A stretch of DNA of 64,000 nucleotides from assembly GCA_902496275.1 (NCBI GenBank), contig CABVAC010000006.1:1-64000 (forward strand), given 5' to 3'. Position 1 is the stretch's first letter, and each line of letters begins with the position of its first letter. The notes under the pieces were generated by a model that was given only the letters and a program-made list of their open reading frames with translations, was not told the origin of the DNA and searched no databases. This DNA is from an uncultured Collinsella sp. (GTDB lineage Bacteria > Actinomycetota > Coriobacteriia > Coriobacteriales > Coriobacteriaceae). The position numbers and the translations under genes are program-made. Shown piece by piece: positions 42,056 through 50,991 of the stretch.

Positions 42056-42538
42056 ATGGCTCAACCCAAGATCCTTCTCACGCGTATCGATGACCGTTTC
42101 ATTTACGGACAAGACGTTGAGCTGTGGAACGAAGCCGTGGGTTCCAACCTTGTCCTAATCGTCAACGATGAGATCGCGGCAGATTCGCGCCAATGGGCAC
42201 CCATGAGGGTGGCGGCGCCAGAAGGCGTTTGGACGCGGTTTTTCTCGGTGCAAAGGACCATCGACGTCATTCATACCGCAACGCCTCGCCAATTGATTCT
42301 GATCATGGTGGCCTCACCCTCCGATGCGCTCGCGCTGGTTAAGGGCGGTGTGCCAATAACCAAGATTAGTATCGGCCATATGCGGGCGGGGGAGGGCAAG
42401 CGCTCTGCAACGCCTGCCGTTGCCGTAGGCGATACAGACATCGCCGCCTTCAAAGAGTTGCAAAAGCTCGGTATAGAGCTAGAAATCCGCTATCTCCCCA
42501 GTTCCGCCCCCGATCCCATCGGCAATCTGTTCAACTGA
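42056..42538 (+). CDS. Orphan PTS mannose-family EIIB with Tyr at the active-site position
   Basis: A 160-residue paralogue of the EIIB at 32265-32747, alike from end to end (QPKILLTRIDDR..., WTRFFSVQRTIDVIHTATPRQ, LVKGGVPITKISIGHM, AAFKELQKLGIELEIR). The phosphohistidine motif RLVHGQV is here RFIYGQD: residue 17 is Tyr, so normal phosphotransfer should be impossible. The frame is full length with no stops, arguing for retention. It has no EIIA, EIIC or EIID neighbour and sits between tRNA-Thr and galM. It may be a regulatory decoy or an early-stage pseudogene. Confidence 0.88.
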   Translation: MAQPKILLTRIDDRFIYGQDVELWNEAVGSNLVLIVNDEIAADSRQWAPMRVAAPEGVWTRFFSVQRTIDVIHTATPRQLILIMVASPSDALALVKGGVPITKISIGHMRAGEGKRSATPAVAVGDTDIAAFKELQKLGIELEIRYLPSSAPDPIGNLFN

Positions 42539-42863
42539 TCCCTTGGGGACGGAGGAAAACGGATCATTTTGCCTTCGTAGGGGATCTGTGTGGCGCTGTC
42601 CGCCAAAACTATGCCAGTTTTCTGCGATGAATTGCTTATCGCCGAGCATGCCAAATTTGCAGAGAATAAAACCGCAGGTAAACGAGCTGCTAATTTTTTA
42701 TAAACCAGCGCGTGGTCGGACATAGTGGGTTCATCGTAGTAATTCGGCATAGTTTTGTTATGTCACCAATTCGGTGGCATCGAAAAGAAGGATTTAGGCA
42801 TGAAGCAGCGCCCGTCGGCGGTGTGCCGGCGGGCGCTGCTGTGCGATATGTTGTGTTATGGGC
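42539..42863. other. Intergenic region between the orphan EIIB and galM
   Basis: No gene is visible. It contains GGGGACGGAGG followed by AAAACGGATCATTTT at its left end (repeat-like) and, at 42804-42840, a long palindrome AGCAGCGCCCG/CGGGCGCTGCT that may terminate galM on the minus strand, though its T tract is poor. Confidence 0.4.
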
Positions 42864-43916
42864 TTAGTGCCTCATAAAGTGGTACTCGATCACATTACTG
42901 TAGGGATGACCCGGGCCCACAATGCCCTGCGGGAACAGCGGCTGGTGCGGCGTGTCGGGGTACATCTCGGCCTCGAGGGCAAAGCCGGCGCCCCAACCAT
43001 AGTTGGCATCGTCCTTGGCGTGCTCGTCGCCCAGCCAGTTGCCGGTGTAGAGTTGCACGCCCGGGGCGGTGGTGTAGTAGTCCAGCTCACGACCGGTCCA
43101 CATCTCCTCGACATGTAGGGCGCGACGCAGGTTGCGGCCGTACTGATAGCCATCGATGCACAGGCAGTGATCGTAGCCACGGGCCTGCTTAATCTGCGGG
43201 TCGTCGGCCTCCATGCCGGGTGCGACGGGGCGCAGCTCGCGAAAGTCAAACGGTGTTCCCTCGACCGGAGCGATTTCGCCGGTGGGGATGTTCTGCTCGT
43301 TAATGGGCAAGTAGTGGGCAGCGTTGGCGATAAAGAAGTGCTCACAGTCCATGCCGGCGTTATGGCCGGCAAGGTTAAAGTACGTGTGGTTGGTCATGGA
43401 CACGTAGGTGGCACGGTCGCTCTCGCAACCATACTCGATACGGAAGACACCGGTGCGTGTAACGGTAAACACGGCCGTAAAGGTGCGGTTGCCGGGCAGG
43501 CCCAGCTCGCCATCCTTAAGCGAGGTGGTCATGCGCACGGCGTTGTGAGTCTCGTCGAGCTCAACGTCCCATACGCGCTTGTGCAGACCATGCTCAAGAT
43601 CGCTGTGCAGGTTGTTGACGCCTTCGTTGGCCGGCATGTGCCAGTCCGTGCCGTCGATGGTGATCGTGGCGCCCGCGGTGCGGTTTGCCACGGGGCCGAT
43701 GGTCGCGCCAAAGCAGGCGGGGTTGTCAGAGTAATCCTCGAGCTTATCGAAGCCCAGTACCACATCGCGCACGTTGCCGGGAATATCGGGCACATCGATA
43801 CCCAGCACGGTGGCGCCATAGTCCATAATGCGAACGCAGATCTCGGGCCCGTTGAGGGTGTAACGATGAACGGAGGTGCCGCACGGCGCGGTGCCGAAAA
43901 GCTCGGAAGTGATCAT
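42864..43916 (-). CDS. galM: Aldose 1-epimerase (galactose mutarotase)
   Basis: Interconverts alpha and beta anomers of galactose or glucose in the cytosol. The 350 residues contain RIMDYGATVLGIDVPDIPGNVRDVVLGFD, GATIGPVANRTAG, GLHKRVWD, MTNHTYFNLAGHN (catalytic His) and LPINEQNIPTGEI. GYDHCLCID and a late EAEMYPDTPHQPLFP with the catalytic Glu follow. ATG 43916 is used rather than the 20-residue upstream extension. It is divergent from the DeoR-family regulator, which may control it. Confidence 0.95.
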   Translation of the reverse strand: MITSELFGTAPCGTSVHRYTLNGPEICVRIMDYGATVLGIDVPDIPGNVRDVVLGFDKLEDYSDNPACFGATIGPVANRTAGATITIDGTDWHMPANEGVNNLHSDLEHGLHKRVWDVELDETHNAVRMTTSLKDGELGLPGNRTFTAVFTVTRTGVFRIEYGCESDRATYVSMTNHTYFNLAGHNAGMDCEHFFIANAAHYLPINEQNIPTGEIAPVEGTPFDFRELRPVAPGMEADDPQIKQARGYDHCLCIDGYQYGRNLRRALHVEEMWTGRELDYYTTAPGVQLYTGNWLGDEHAKDDANYGWGAGFALEAEMYPDTPHQPLFPQGIVGPGHPYSNVIEYHFMRH

Positions 43917-44122
43917 TTGGTTCCTAACATCGAGGTATTTCGGACAAACTGTAGCGCGAACAGGCGAGATTATCACTACACCCCACTAAAGCAGGGGGTA
44001 TTTTTCTCAAAAAAGTGATGATTGGAGCTGTGCTGGCGTTGATTTTTGACGCGCACGAGTCTGATACAATTTGTTCGTTACTGTTTGAATGATATGTGCG
44101 CAAAGAACGGCGAGGATTCATC

Positions 44123-44887
44123 GTGATTAAGGCGGAGCGACAGGATAAGGTTCGTCAGCTGCTCGAGGAACAGGGCACGGTCTCGGTCAAGGAGATCTCG
44201 GACGCACTGGGCGTCTCGGATATGACGATTCGCCGCGACCTTGAGGAACTTGCGAGCCTGGGCGAGATCGAGCGCGTGCACGGCGGCGCCCGTAGTGCAC
44301 AGGGACGTCCCCACGCTATGTTGCGCCATGAGTATTCGCACAGCGAAAAGCGCACTAAGCATGCCGAGGAAAAGATGCAAATCGCGCGCCGCGCTGTGGA
44401 GCTTATCGAGGAAGGCTCGACCATCTTTTTGGGTACGGGCACTACGGTGGAACAGATGGCCTCGATGCTGCCGGCATTTCGCCTGCGCATTGTGACCAAT
44501 TCGCTTTCGGTGTTTAACCTGCTCGAGGCGCGCGAGGACTGCGACCTGTGCCTCGTGGGTGGTATGTACCGTCGCCGCACCGCCGCTTTTGTGGGACCAA
44601 CGGCCGAGGATACCCTGCGTGCACTGGGTATCGACGCTGCGTTTATCGGCGCCAACGGCATTCTGGATGGCGACGTATCTACGTCCAATATGGACGAGGG
44701 CCGTATCCAGCAGCTCGCCTTTAGCAAGGCAGACTCGCGCTACTTGATCGCCGATTCAAGCAAGATCGGCAAGCGCGACTTCTACACCTTCTGCCGCCTG
44801 GACAGCTTGGACGCCGTGGTGTGCGAACCGGGTATCGCCGCCGAGAATCGTGCCGCCATCGAGGAACACACGCAGGTCATCTGCTAG
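44123..44887 (+). CDS. DeoR-family transcriptional regulator
   Basis: A sugar-phosphate-responsive repressor of 254 residues. The N-terminal helix-turn-helix (RQDKVRQLLEEQGTVSVKEISDALGVSDMTIRRDLEELASLGEIERVHGGA) is followed by the DeoR sensor domain (IEEGSTIFLGTGTTVEQMASML, IVTNSLSVFNLL, LVGGMYRRRTAAFVG, FIGANGI). GTG 44123 after CGAGGATTCATC is the likely start. A truncated paralogue of its C-terminal half is at 49225-49641 with similar 3' flank. Confidence 0.9.
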   Translation: MIKAERQDKVRQLLEEQGTVSVKEISDALGVSDMTIRRDLEELASLGEIERVHGGARSAQGRPHAMLRHEYSHSEKRTKHAEEKMQIARRAVELIEEGSTIFLGTGTTVEQMASMLPAFRLRIVTNSLSVFNLLEAREDCDLCLVGGMYRRRTAAFVGPTAEDTLRALGIDAAFIGANGILDGDVSTSNMDEGRIQQLAFSKADSRYLIADSSKIGKRDFYTFCRLDSLDAVVCEPGIAAENRAAIEEHTQVIC

Positions 44888-45007
44888 CTATCGCTACGGG
44901 ATTGCTAACAGGCGATGCGGGAGGACTTTTACCTCCTGTCATTGTGGGAGCCAGCGCGTCAGCGCTACGCGATATGACGCGCAAATGAGGACTCCACTAT
45001 CAAATCG

Positions 45008-45303
45008 TCTCAACCTGTAACAGGTAGGGGTGAAATTACCAACCAGATGTTACAGATTGAGATTTTTGACTCGACCTATTCCGTTTGTCTCGATCTGTAA
45101 CAACTAGGACCGTTAAATTCAGCTAGATGTTACAGATTTAGATTGGGGGTATTGGTCTGCGCATTCATCTCAATCTGTAACATCTAGACGTCCAAAACCG
45201 GTCCTAGTGTTACCGATTGAGACAATTCGGCGGGGTCTACCTTGTTTGTCTCGATCTGTAACGGTTAGGACTTAAAAACTCGGCTACGTGTTACAGATCG
45301 AGA
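45008..45303. repeat. Four 55-bp palindromic repeats, 80-bp period
   Basis: Units at 45008-45062, 45088-45142, 45168-45222 and 45249-45303, with spacers of 25, 25 and 26 bp. Each has arms like TCTCAATCTGTAACA and TGTTACAGATTGAGA around a variable centre. Differences between arms are often compensated or leave G-U pairs, so RNA hairpins are plausible. The cluster lies between convergent regulator genes. Confidence 0.9.
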
Positions 45304-45319
45304 CAAAAGAAAAAGAACA

Positions 45320-46039
45320 TTAGGACTTGAAAATAAAGTTTTGATAAGGGATTCGCCCAGTTAAGACGGTGCGGCAGACAATTGAGATTAGTTTGCCTCC
45401 GGAGTCGTAAGCATAATGAGTCAGTTCGATGACCGGAAGTTTTGCAACACCATAATTACTGGCTTCGGAATCGCTAAGCTGACGTGCTCTATAGCTTTCC
45501 CTAACAGATTGGATAGACTTGGACAAGTCGTCCATGATTCTGCTAAATGCCTGAAAATCTAACTGGTTATTCGGAACGCGCGACTTTGAAATGAAGAACG
45601 TATCAGCGCCTATGAAGCTGCCTTCAAGTTCGTAGGTCAATTCAAGACGCTGAATTTTGTCGCGACTTTGACATCCAAATTGTTGGAGCATCATTACGGA
45701 AATTGGACGACCTGATGTGAGGCCGCCGAAATGTTTGGTAATGGCATCTGGATCAACGCCATCGCAATGGCTTGCAAAGTCAAAGTCTAAAAGTGAATTG
45801 AGCTCGCTAACGCGTTTCGGTGCAACAAACGACCCCTTACCTTGGATTCGATAGATACTTCCACGACGCTCCAGCTCACTCATGGCAAGTCGGACGGTTG
45901 TTCTGCTTACGGCGTATTCGTCGCAGAGTTCCATTTCTGTTGGAAGTTTATCGTCTGCTTGATATTCATCGACGATCTGCTTGAGCAGCGCGTCGGTGAG
46001 CTGTAAATAGAGTGGCCGTTTTTCGTGTGTATCGAGCAT
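45320..46039 (-). CDS. GntR/HutC-family regulator
   Basis: A winged-helix regulator of 239 residues (RPLYLQLTDALLKQIVDEYQADDKLPTEMELCDEYAVSRTTVRLAMSELERRGSIYRIQGKGSFV) with a UTRA-like effector domain. ATG 46039 has GAGG at good distance; ATG 46057 is an alternative. A GGTTATACC palindrome at 46061-46069 immediately upstream is a likely autoregulatory site. Neighbours are the DUF7916-like gene and an EIICB, which it may control. Confidence 0.88.
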   Translation of the reverse strand: MLDTHEKRPLYLQLTDALLKQIVDEYQADDKLPTEMELCDEYAVSRTTVRLAMSELERRGSIYRIQGKGSFVAPKRVSELNSLLDFDFASHCDGVDPDAITKHFGGLTSGRPISVMMLQQFGCQSRDKIQRLELTYELEGSFIGADTFFISKSRVPNNQLDFQAFSRIMDDLSKSIQSVRESYRARQLSDSEASNYGVAKLPVIELTHYAYDSGGKLISIVCRTVLTGRIPYQNFIFKS

Positions 46040-46060
46040 TAGAGCCTCAGTTTGCATGTT

Positions 46061-46069
46061 GGTTATACC
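46061..46069. promoter_or_regulatory. Possible GntR operator GGTTATACC
   Basis: A short near-perfect palindrome of the GGT.A.ACC type directly before the GntR gene start. Confidence 0.35.
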
Positions 46070-46111
46070 TGATGGTTGCCTCAGTCGGGATGTAACGTGG
46101 GCAAGGTAACC

Positions 46112-47032
46112 TTAACGTATCACAGAGCGGCTCAGCATGACGATCTGATGCCTGTATCCACGAAGGGCTTGTCCGAGCGTGAAGATATTCTGGGGCAGGC
46201 AAATACCGTTCATGGAGTCCCCGATATGTTGGAGGTCAGCGCCGGCTGCTTTTGCTGCAAGGCCTATTTTCTTAATGGTCTCGCTGTCGCAGGAGTCTTG
46301 ACTCGTCCCGTTCGCCGCCATGACGAGAACCTTCTCTTCAATTGACTTGCCTACGTTGTGGGATCGTACAAAGTCTACGATGGCGCGCAGGTCTGCTTCT
46401 TGGAAGCAAGGGACGGTGTAGGGGGCTGGCACGAGAAGGATATCGACGCCGAGGTCAACAAACTTGCGCGCAATTTCGAGCGTCATGACAGGTTCCGCAA
46501 CGCCCGCTCCATGCATTTTTCCGGCTATGACCAGGCCATTGAAATGCTCTTTGGAGAGTTTAATCGAATGGGCGATTGCATCGTTGGAGACGCCGGTTCC
46601 AGGGTTGCCCGTCAGGCAGATAAAATCAAATCCGAGTTCGTTAACCTTTTCTAAGGTCTTGGGAGAGACGCGACGACCCATGGGGATTTCCGTTCGGGAT
46701 TCAGACATCTCTGCCTCGTTATCAACTGGCTCCAGATTGACGCCAATGGGCCTTCCGCATGCTCGCTTCACCCAAGTGACCGGGTTTTCATTGAGATCAT
46801 CTGGAATACCGGCAATAACTGGATCGAACACATCGAGCGCGTTAAACAGAAGCAGGTCGGCACCTGCGGCACGTTCGATTTCTGCATTAGTAACGCCGCC
46901 GAGAAATTGGGAAGAGGGTACGTTTTCCGCCATGATGGTACGTCCCTCGGAAGCCAGAATTGCCTGTTTTAGATCCATGGGTGACGTGGCGGCAAAATCG
47001 GATGCGGACATGTTCAGTAATCGTTTGGGCAT
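46112..47032 (-). CDS. DUF7916-like conserved protein, probable TIM barrel
   Basis: A 306-residue protein without membrane spans. Alternating strand/helix segments (EGRTIMAENVPSSQFLGGVTNAEIERAAGADLLLFNAL, RPIGVNLEPV, FDFICLTGNPGTGVSND, GLVIAGKMHGAG, LGVDILLVPAPYTVPCF, GADLQHIGDS) suggest a TIM barrel like BtpA or phosphoenolpyruvate-mutase-type folds. Related proteins sit next to cellobiose-type PTS genes in other Gram-positive bacteria; the reaction is not known. AAAGGAAG precedes the ATG. It is divergent from the EIICB gene and preceded by a strong palindrome. Confidence 0.7.
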   Translation of the reverse strand: MPKRLLNMSASDFAATSPMDLKQAILASEGRTIMAENVPSSQFLGGVTNAEIERAAGADLLLFNALDVFDPVIAGIPDDLNENPVTWVKRACGRPIGVNLEPVDNEAEMSESRTEIPMGRRVSPKTLEKVNELGFDFICLTGNPGTGVSNDAIAHSIKLSKEHFNGLVIAGKMHGAGVAEPVMTLEIARKFVDLGVDILLVPAPYTVPCFQEADLRAIVDFVRSHNVGKSIEEKVLVMAANGTSQDSCDSETIKKIGLAAKAAGADLQHIGDSMNGICLPQNIFTLGQALRGYRHQIVMLSRSVIR

Positions 47033-47078
47033 TGTTACTTCCTTTGACTAGAACGACAGGCTTGTGACATTGTCTCTA

Positions 47079-47096
47079 ATATTGTTACAACAATAT
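47079..47096. promoter_or_regulatory. Palindrome ATATTGTTACAACAATAT before the DUF7916-like gene
   Basis: Two perfect 8-bp arms around AC, 47 bases upstream of the minus-strand start and close to the expected promoter. It is a candidate operator, perhaps for the adjacent GntR regulator. Confidence 0.5.
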
Positions 47097-47117
47097 ATTC
47101 AATATGTTATATCCAAT

Positions 47118-47243
47118 CGGTGAACGGTTGCAAGCTTATTGTATTGCTCGGAAAAAATAGCCTTTAGCTGGGAAAACATTATATTAATCAACTACCGTTC
47201 ACCGAATAAGTATTTGAATTCTTGACATATCGACAAAGCGGAA
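47118..47243 (+). promoter_or_regulatory. EIICB control region: CGGTGAACGGT motifs and promoter
   Basis: CGGTGAACGGT (47118-47128) and its reverse complement (47194-47204) lie upstream of a perfect TTGACA at about 47222. AAGAAT stands 17 bases later as a weaker -10. The same motif occurs before the mannose-family PTS operon. Confidence 0.5.
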
Positions 47244-47388
47244 AAAGAATTGGTTATGACAAATCGCGCAAATGATATTACATTTCGCACAAGAACGTAT
47301 TCACTTACATAAGTGGATACAAACGGGGACGACGACGGTTGAGTCCGGATAAATCGTTGTGTGCCCGGGAATCATGAAAGGATGTGTT

Positions 47389-49083
47389 ATGGACGCTATC
47401 GTCAAATTCCTTGAAAAACACCAGCCCCTCTTCGACAAAATCTCGAGGAACATTTATCTGGTGGCGATTAAGGATGGCTTTCTCTCGAATATGCCAATTG
47501 TGCTGTTCTCGAGCCTGTTCCTTCTTCTTTCGACGCTCCCTGCCTATGTAGGCATCACGCTTCCGTCTGAGGTGCTGGATTTCTTCAATAAAATCTATGC
47601 ATATACCATGGGACTTCTTGGCATTATGGTGGCCGGCACCACGGCGAGCTCACTTGCCATGTCGATGAACCGTCGCATGCCTTCGGGTAAATCTCTCAAC
47701 CCCACCTCGTGCATGGTTTGTGCCATGTGCGGCATGCTCTTGCTATCGGTGACGAACGATGTTGTCTCGATTGGCGGAGCAGATACATCTGTTTTTGAAA
47801 CCAGCTATATGGGAACCAAGGGTTTTCTCGCTGCGTTCGTAGCCGCATTCTTGACCGTTAATATCTATAAGGTGTGCATTAGCCATAATGTGACGATCAA
47901 GCTTCCCAAAGAGGTCCCTGGCTCTATTGCGCAGAGTTTTCGCGATATCTTTGCATTTGGGTTTTCGATCCTTGCGTGCGCTTTTATCGATCTTGCGAGC
48001 CGCAAGCTGCTTGCTGTGCCGTTCGCCAATTTGGTATCCGCTCTCATCTCGCCGCTGTTCTCCGCGGTCGACACCTATCCTGGCATGGCGCTTATCGAAG
48101 GCGCGGTCGCGCTTTTCCAATTTATGGGTATCCACGGTGCTTCGGTTGTCATGAGTCCGATCAATGCTGCGCTCTACGGCAATACCGTTACCAATCTTGA
48201 GGTTTTCCAAGCAGGTGGACACCCGTCAATTGCTCTCACGCAGGACTTTACAAGCTTCATCGGCGGTCTGGGCGGTTCTGGCTGCACGTTCATCGTTCCT
48301 ATTATCCTGATCATGTTTATGCGCTCCAAGCAGCTTAAAGCCATGGGCAAGGCATCGATTATCCCAGTGATTTTTGGAGTTAACGAGCCCGTTATCTTCG
48401 GTATGCCGATTGTTCTCAATCCCTATATGTTCGTGCCCTTCCTAGTGGCTCCTATGGTCAACGCCATTATCGGTAAATTTTTCATTGACGTCATTGGAAT
48501 GAACGCCCCCATGTATACCATGCCGTGGGCGCTTCCCGGCCCAATTGGTGCGTTCCTCACCACGGGTCTCGATCTGCGTTCTCTCGTATTGATGGCAGTG
48601 CTGTTGGTCGTTGACTTTGTGATTTACTATCCGTTCTGCAAGGCGTATGACCATCAGCTTTGTTTGGAAGAGTCTGCAAAGGAGACTGCAGGAAACTCGG
48701 ATGCAGATGCTATTGCCGCACAGGAAAATGTCGCAAAAGCTCTCGAGGCGGTAAAGGACAAGGCGGAGCAGATCCGCGTGCTTGTGCTTTGCCAGGGTGC
48801 CGGCACTTCGACTCTCTTGGCAAATGCTCTTCGCGAAGGTGCCGCTGCTAAGGGTATCGATCTGGTTTCTCAGTCCGGTGCGTACGGAAGCCACTATGAG
48901 ACGATGGATCAGTACAACGTGATTGTTCTGGCGCCCCAGGCACGCATGTACTATGACGCTATGAAGGCCGATACCGATCGCCTTGGAATTAAACTGCTCA
49001 CCACAAGGGGCAAGGAGTATATCGACCTTACCAACGATCCCGAAGGTGCAATTGACTGGATCGTTCAGGAGCTGGCTAAATAG
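47389..49083 (+). CDS. PTS lactose/cellobiose-family EIICB fusion
   Basis: A 564-residue permease with an N-terminal EIIC of about 440 residues and about ten spans (VVMSPINAALYG, IPVIFGVNEPVIFGMPIVLNPYMFVPFLVAPM). A linker and C-terminal EIIB with phosphocysteine in IRVLVLCQGAGTSTLLANAL follow. ATG 47389 follows AAAGGATGTGTT; ten residues upstream are not used. No glycosidase gene is beside it, unlike the other three EIICB loci, so its sugar is unclear. Its EIIA must come from elsewhere. Confidence 0.93.
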   Translation: MDAIVKFLEKHQPLFDKISRNIYLVAIKDGFLSNMPIVLFSSLFLLLSTLPAYVGITLPSEVLDFFNKIYAYTMGLLGIMVAGTTASSLAMSMNRRMPSGKSLNPTSCMVCAMCGMLLLSVTNDVVSIGGADTSVFETSYMGTKGFLAAFVAAFLTVNIYKVCISHNVTIKLPKEVPGSIAQSFRDIFAFGFSILACAFIDLASRKLLAVPFANLVSALISPLFSAVDTYPGMALIEGAVALFQFMGIHGASVVMSPINAALYGNTVTNLEVFQAGGHPSIALTQDFTSFIGGLGGSGCTFIVPIILIMFMRSKQLKAMGKASIIPVIFGVNEPVIFGMPIVLNPYMFVPFLVAPMVNAIIGKFFIDVIGMNAPMYTMPWALPGPIGAFLTTGLDLRSLVLMAVLLVVDFVIYYPFCKAYDHQLCLEESAKETAGNSDADAIAAQENVAKALEAVKDKAEQIRVLVLCQGAGTSTLLANALREGAAAKGIDLVSQSGAYGSHYETMDQYNVIVLAPQARMYYDAMKADTDRLGIKLLTTRGKEYIDLTNDPEGAIDWIVQELAK

Positions 49084-49118
49084 TGGATGCACTCCGTCGT
49101 TGATTCGTCGGTGTATGG

Positions 49119-49158
49119 TACGGCCCCGCAGCTTATTGAGCTGCGGGGCCGTATTTCG
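49119..49158 (+). terminator. Intrinsic terminator after the EIICB gene
   Basis: ACGGCCCCGCAGCT pairs perfectly with AGCTGCGGGGCCGT, then ATTTCG. Confidence 0.8.
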
Positions 49159-49224
49159 TTGAGTATCTAATTGAGACAATGAGCGCAACCGTCGTGAGAT
49201 CGCATTGGCGCTCTCCGAGTCACC

Positions 49225-49641
49225 GACAAACTGCCTTCCATCTATGTGACCAATTCGCTTTCGGCCTTTAGCCTGCTCGAGGCGCGCGAGGATTGCGAGC
49301 TGTGCCCGGTGGGCGGCATGTACCGTCGCCGCACCGCCGCCTTTGTGGGCCCCATGGCCGAGGATGCCCTGCGCGCACTAGGGATTGACATGGCGTTTAT
49401 CGGTGCCAACGGCATTCTGGACGGCGACGTGTCCACGTCCAACATGGAAGAGGGCCGCATCCAGCAGCTCGCCTTTAGCAAGGCCGATGCGCGCTATCTG
49501 ATTGCCGACTCCAGCAGGATGGACAGGCGCGACTTCTACACTTTCTGCCGCCTGGACAGCCTGGACGCCGTGGTATGTGAGCCGGGTATTGCCGCCGAGG
49601 ACCGTGCCGCCATCGAGGAGCACGCGCAGGTCATTTGCTAG
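49225..49641 (+). pseudogene. Truncated DeoR-family regulator (C-terminal half)
   Basis: The frame encodes YVTNSLSAFSLLEAREDCELCPVGGMYRRRTAAFVG...EEHAQVIC, nearly identical to the C-terminal 130 residues of the DeoR protein ending at 44887. The helix-turn-helix and the front of the sensor domain are missing. A GTG at 49246 could initiate, but no ribosome site is seen. Sequence after the stop also resembles that after the intact gene (GAGGACTTTT, ATGACGCGCAAAT), so the duplication included flanking DNA. Confidence 0.85.
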
Positions 49642-49746
49642 CTAGCGCAGCAGGAGGACTTTTGCCCTTGCCAGCGCGGGGTTACCGCTTCACAATGACG
49701 CGCAAATAACTTTGGGCAACAAGGATGAGGCTATTCTGAGATATGA

Positions 49747-50979
49747 CTAGACTCCGTATCTCGTCTTTATGTCCCTTGAGAATGAATCGTAGTCTTCATA
49801 GAGCCCTTCTCTGCTTTCATCCTCGGCGTGGTTTACACGTTCAAGGAGCTTATCCTTTGAAGCCTCTTTTGTTATTGCGGCCTCGCCATCGGGTATTGTG
49901 GCTTGCAAGAATAGTTCTAGAGCATGGACGTCTTTGAGTATGTAGCCCGTCGAACGACCCGCTCCTGTTTTTTCGATTGCGCTGCAACTAACAAGCTGGC
50001 CGAGGGTTCGTTTAACGGTTACCTCGCTGATATCGGGGCAGCTGGACCGGATGTCGGATTTCTTAATGACGCCGGGTCTCTGTTGAAATAGAACAGCGAT
50101 GCGCGCTTGCTTCGACATGGGACGAGTGCTTGATTCAATTAAGGTACGCTGCTCGAGCTGTCGGTAGGCGGCCAGGGTTGTTCCGAGCATGAAACGGATA
50201 AAGGGTACTTCGGTGTTTTGATTTTCATTCCATCCAGTGGAGCTTGCAGCGAGGGCGTTGTAGTAAAGCGCTTTGTTGTCTTCAATAAGTCGTTCGATGC
50301 TGATGTAACGCGCAACATCGTATCCAGTCTTTTCGAGCAGCAGCGTTGTAAGGAGCCGGCTCATCCTGCCATTGCCATCGTTGAAGGGATGAATGCTAAC
50401 AAAATCGAAGATAAAGCGGAGCGTTATAAGGAGGGGATCGCAAACTTGGCGAGATAAAGCATCGTTGAGGGACTGGCAGGCTTCTCTAATAAGTCCCGGG
50501 GTTGCTAGAGCCGAAGGGGGCCTAAAGCGCACAAATCGATTACCTTGATCGTCAATGGAGACGATTTCGTTATCGCCATCTTTCCAATGGCCTCCATACG
50601 AGATTGCCGTGTGCGCCATGAGGTCACGATGCAACTGCAGAATGACCGATGGCGTTACGGGAATGGAATCGTGTTGCTCGTGAATAAGCGACAGCACATC
50701 TCGGTATCCAGCGATTTCTTCCTCTGCGCGGGAGCTTGGCTTGGCGGAATACGCCATGATCGCTTTGAGTCTTTTTTGGGTGGTAACAATTCCTTCAAGT
50801 TCGTTGGAGGATCGGGTGCTTTGGATCTTAGCCTCCTCCATTAGGGACGATAGAAGCTCGGGTTTGACTTGACTCAGAGCAAGCTGACGGCCTTTATGCT
50901 CGCGTATCGAGAGGAGGAGGTTGGTAATTGGAGTTGCTTCGAGTTCCGCTGGGACTGTGGTGTAATCGAACTGGCGCAT
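49747..50979 (-). CDS. Fic-family protein with inhibitory helix and winged-helix end
   Basis: Predicted AMP-transferase or related enzyme modifying proteins. The 410 residues hold the Fic core HPFNDGNGRMSRLL in the middle (about 200-215), complete with catalytic His. The autoinhibitory motif SNELEG (S/T-x-x-x-E-G type) is near residue 60, before the core as in class II Fic proteins. The C-terminal 110 residues look like a winged helix (KSDIRSSCPDISEVTVKRTLGQLVSC). ATG follows AAAGGAGCCGC. The gene stands alone behind a large inverted repeat. No antitoxin gene is next to it. Confidence 0.92.
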   Translation of the reverse strand: MRQFDYTTVPAELEATPITNLLLSIREHKGRQLALSQVKPELLSSLMEEAKIQSTRSSNELEGIVTTQKRLKAIMAYSAKPSSRAEEEIAGYRDVLSLIHEQHDSIPVTPSVILQLHRDLMAHTAISYGGHWKDGDNEIVSIDDQGNRFVRFRPPSALATPGLIREACQSLNDALSRQVCDPLLITLRFIFDFVSIHPFNDGNGRMSRLLTTLLLEKTGYDVARYISIERLIEDNKALYYNALAASSTGWNENQNTEVPFIRFMLGTTLAAYRQLEQRTLIESSTRPMSKQARIAVLFQQRPGVIKKSDIRSSCPDISEVTVKRTLGQLVSCSAIEKTGAGRSTGYILKDVHALELFLQATIPDGEAAITKEASKDKLLERVNHAEDESREGLYEDYDSFSRDIKTRYGV

Positions 50980-50991
50980 GCGGCTCCTTTC

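Noticed and set aside
45008..45303. CRISPR array reading of the regularly spaced repeats
   Set aside because: Repeats are 55 bp and diverge between units, spacers of 25-26 bp resemble one another, copies are split over four loci, and no cas gene is present.
49747..50979. Fic/antitoxin (FicT-FicA) module
   Set aside because: The inhibitory motif is inside the same protein before the Fic core, and no small antitoxin frame with a ribosome site adjoins it.
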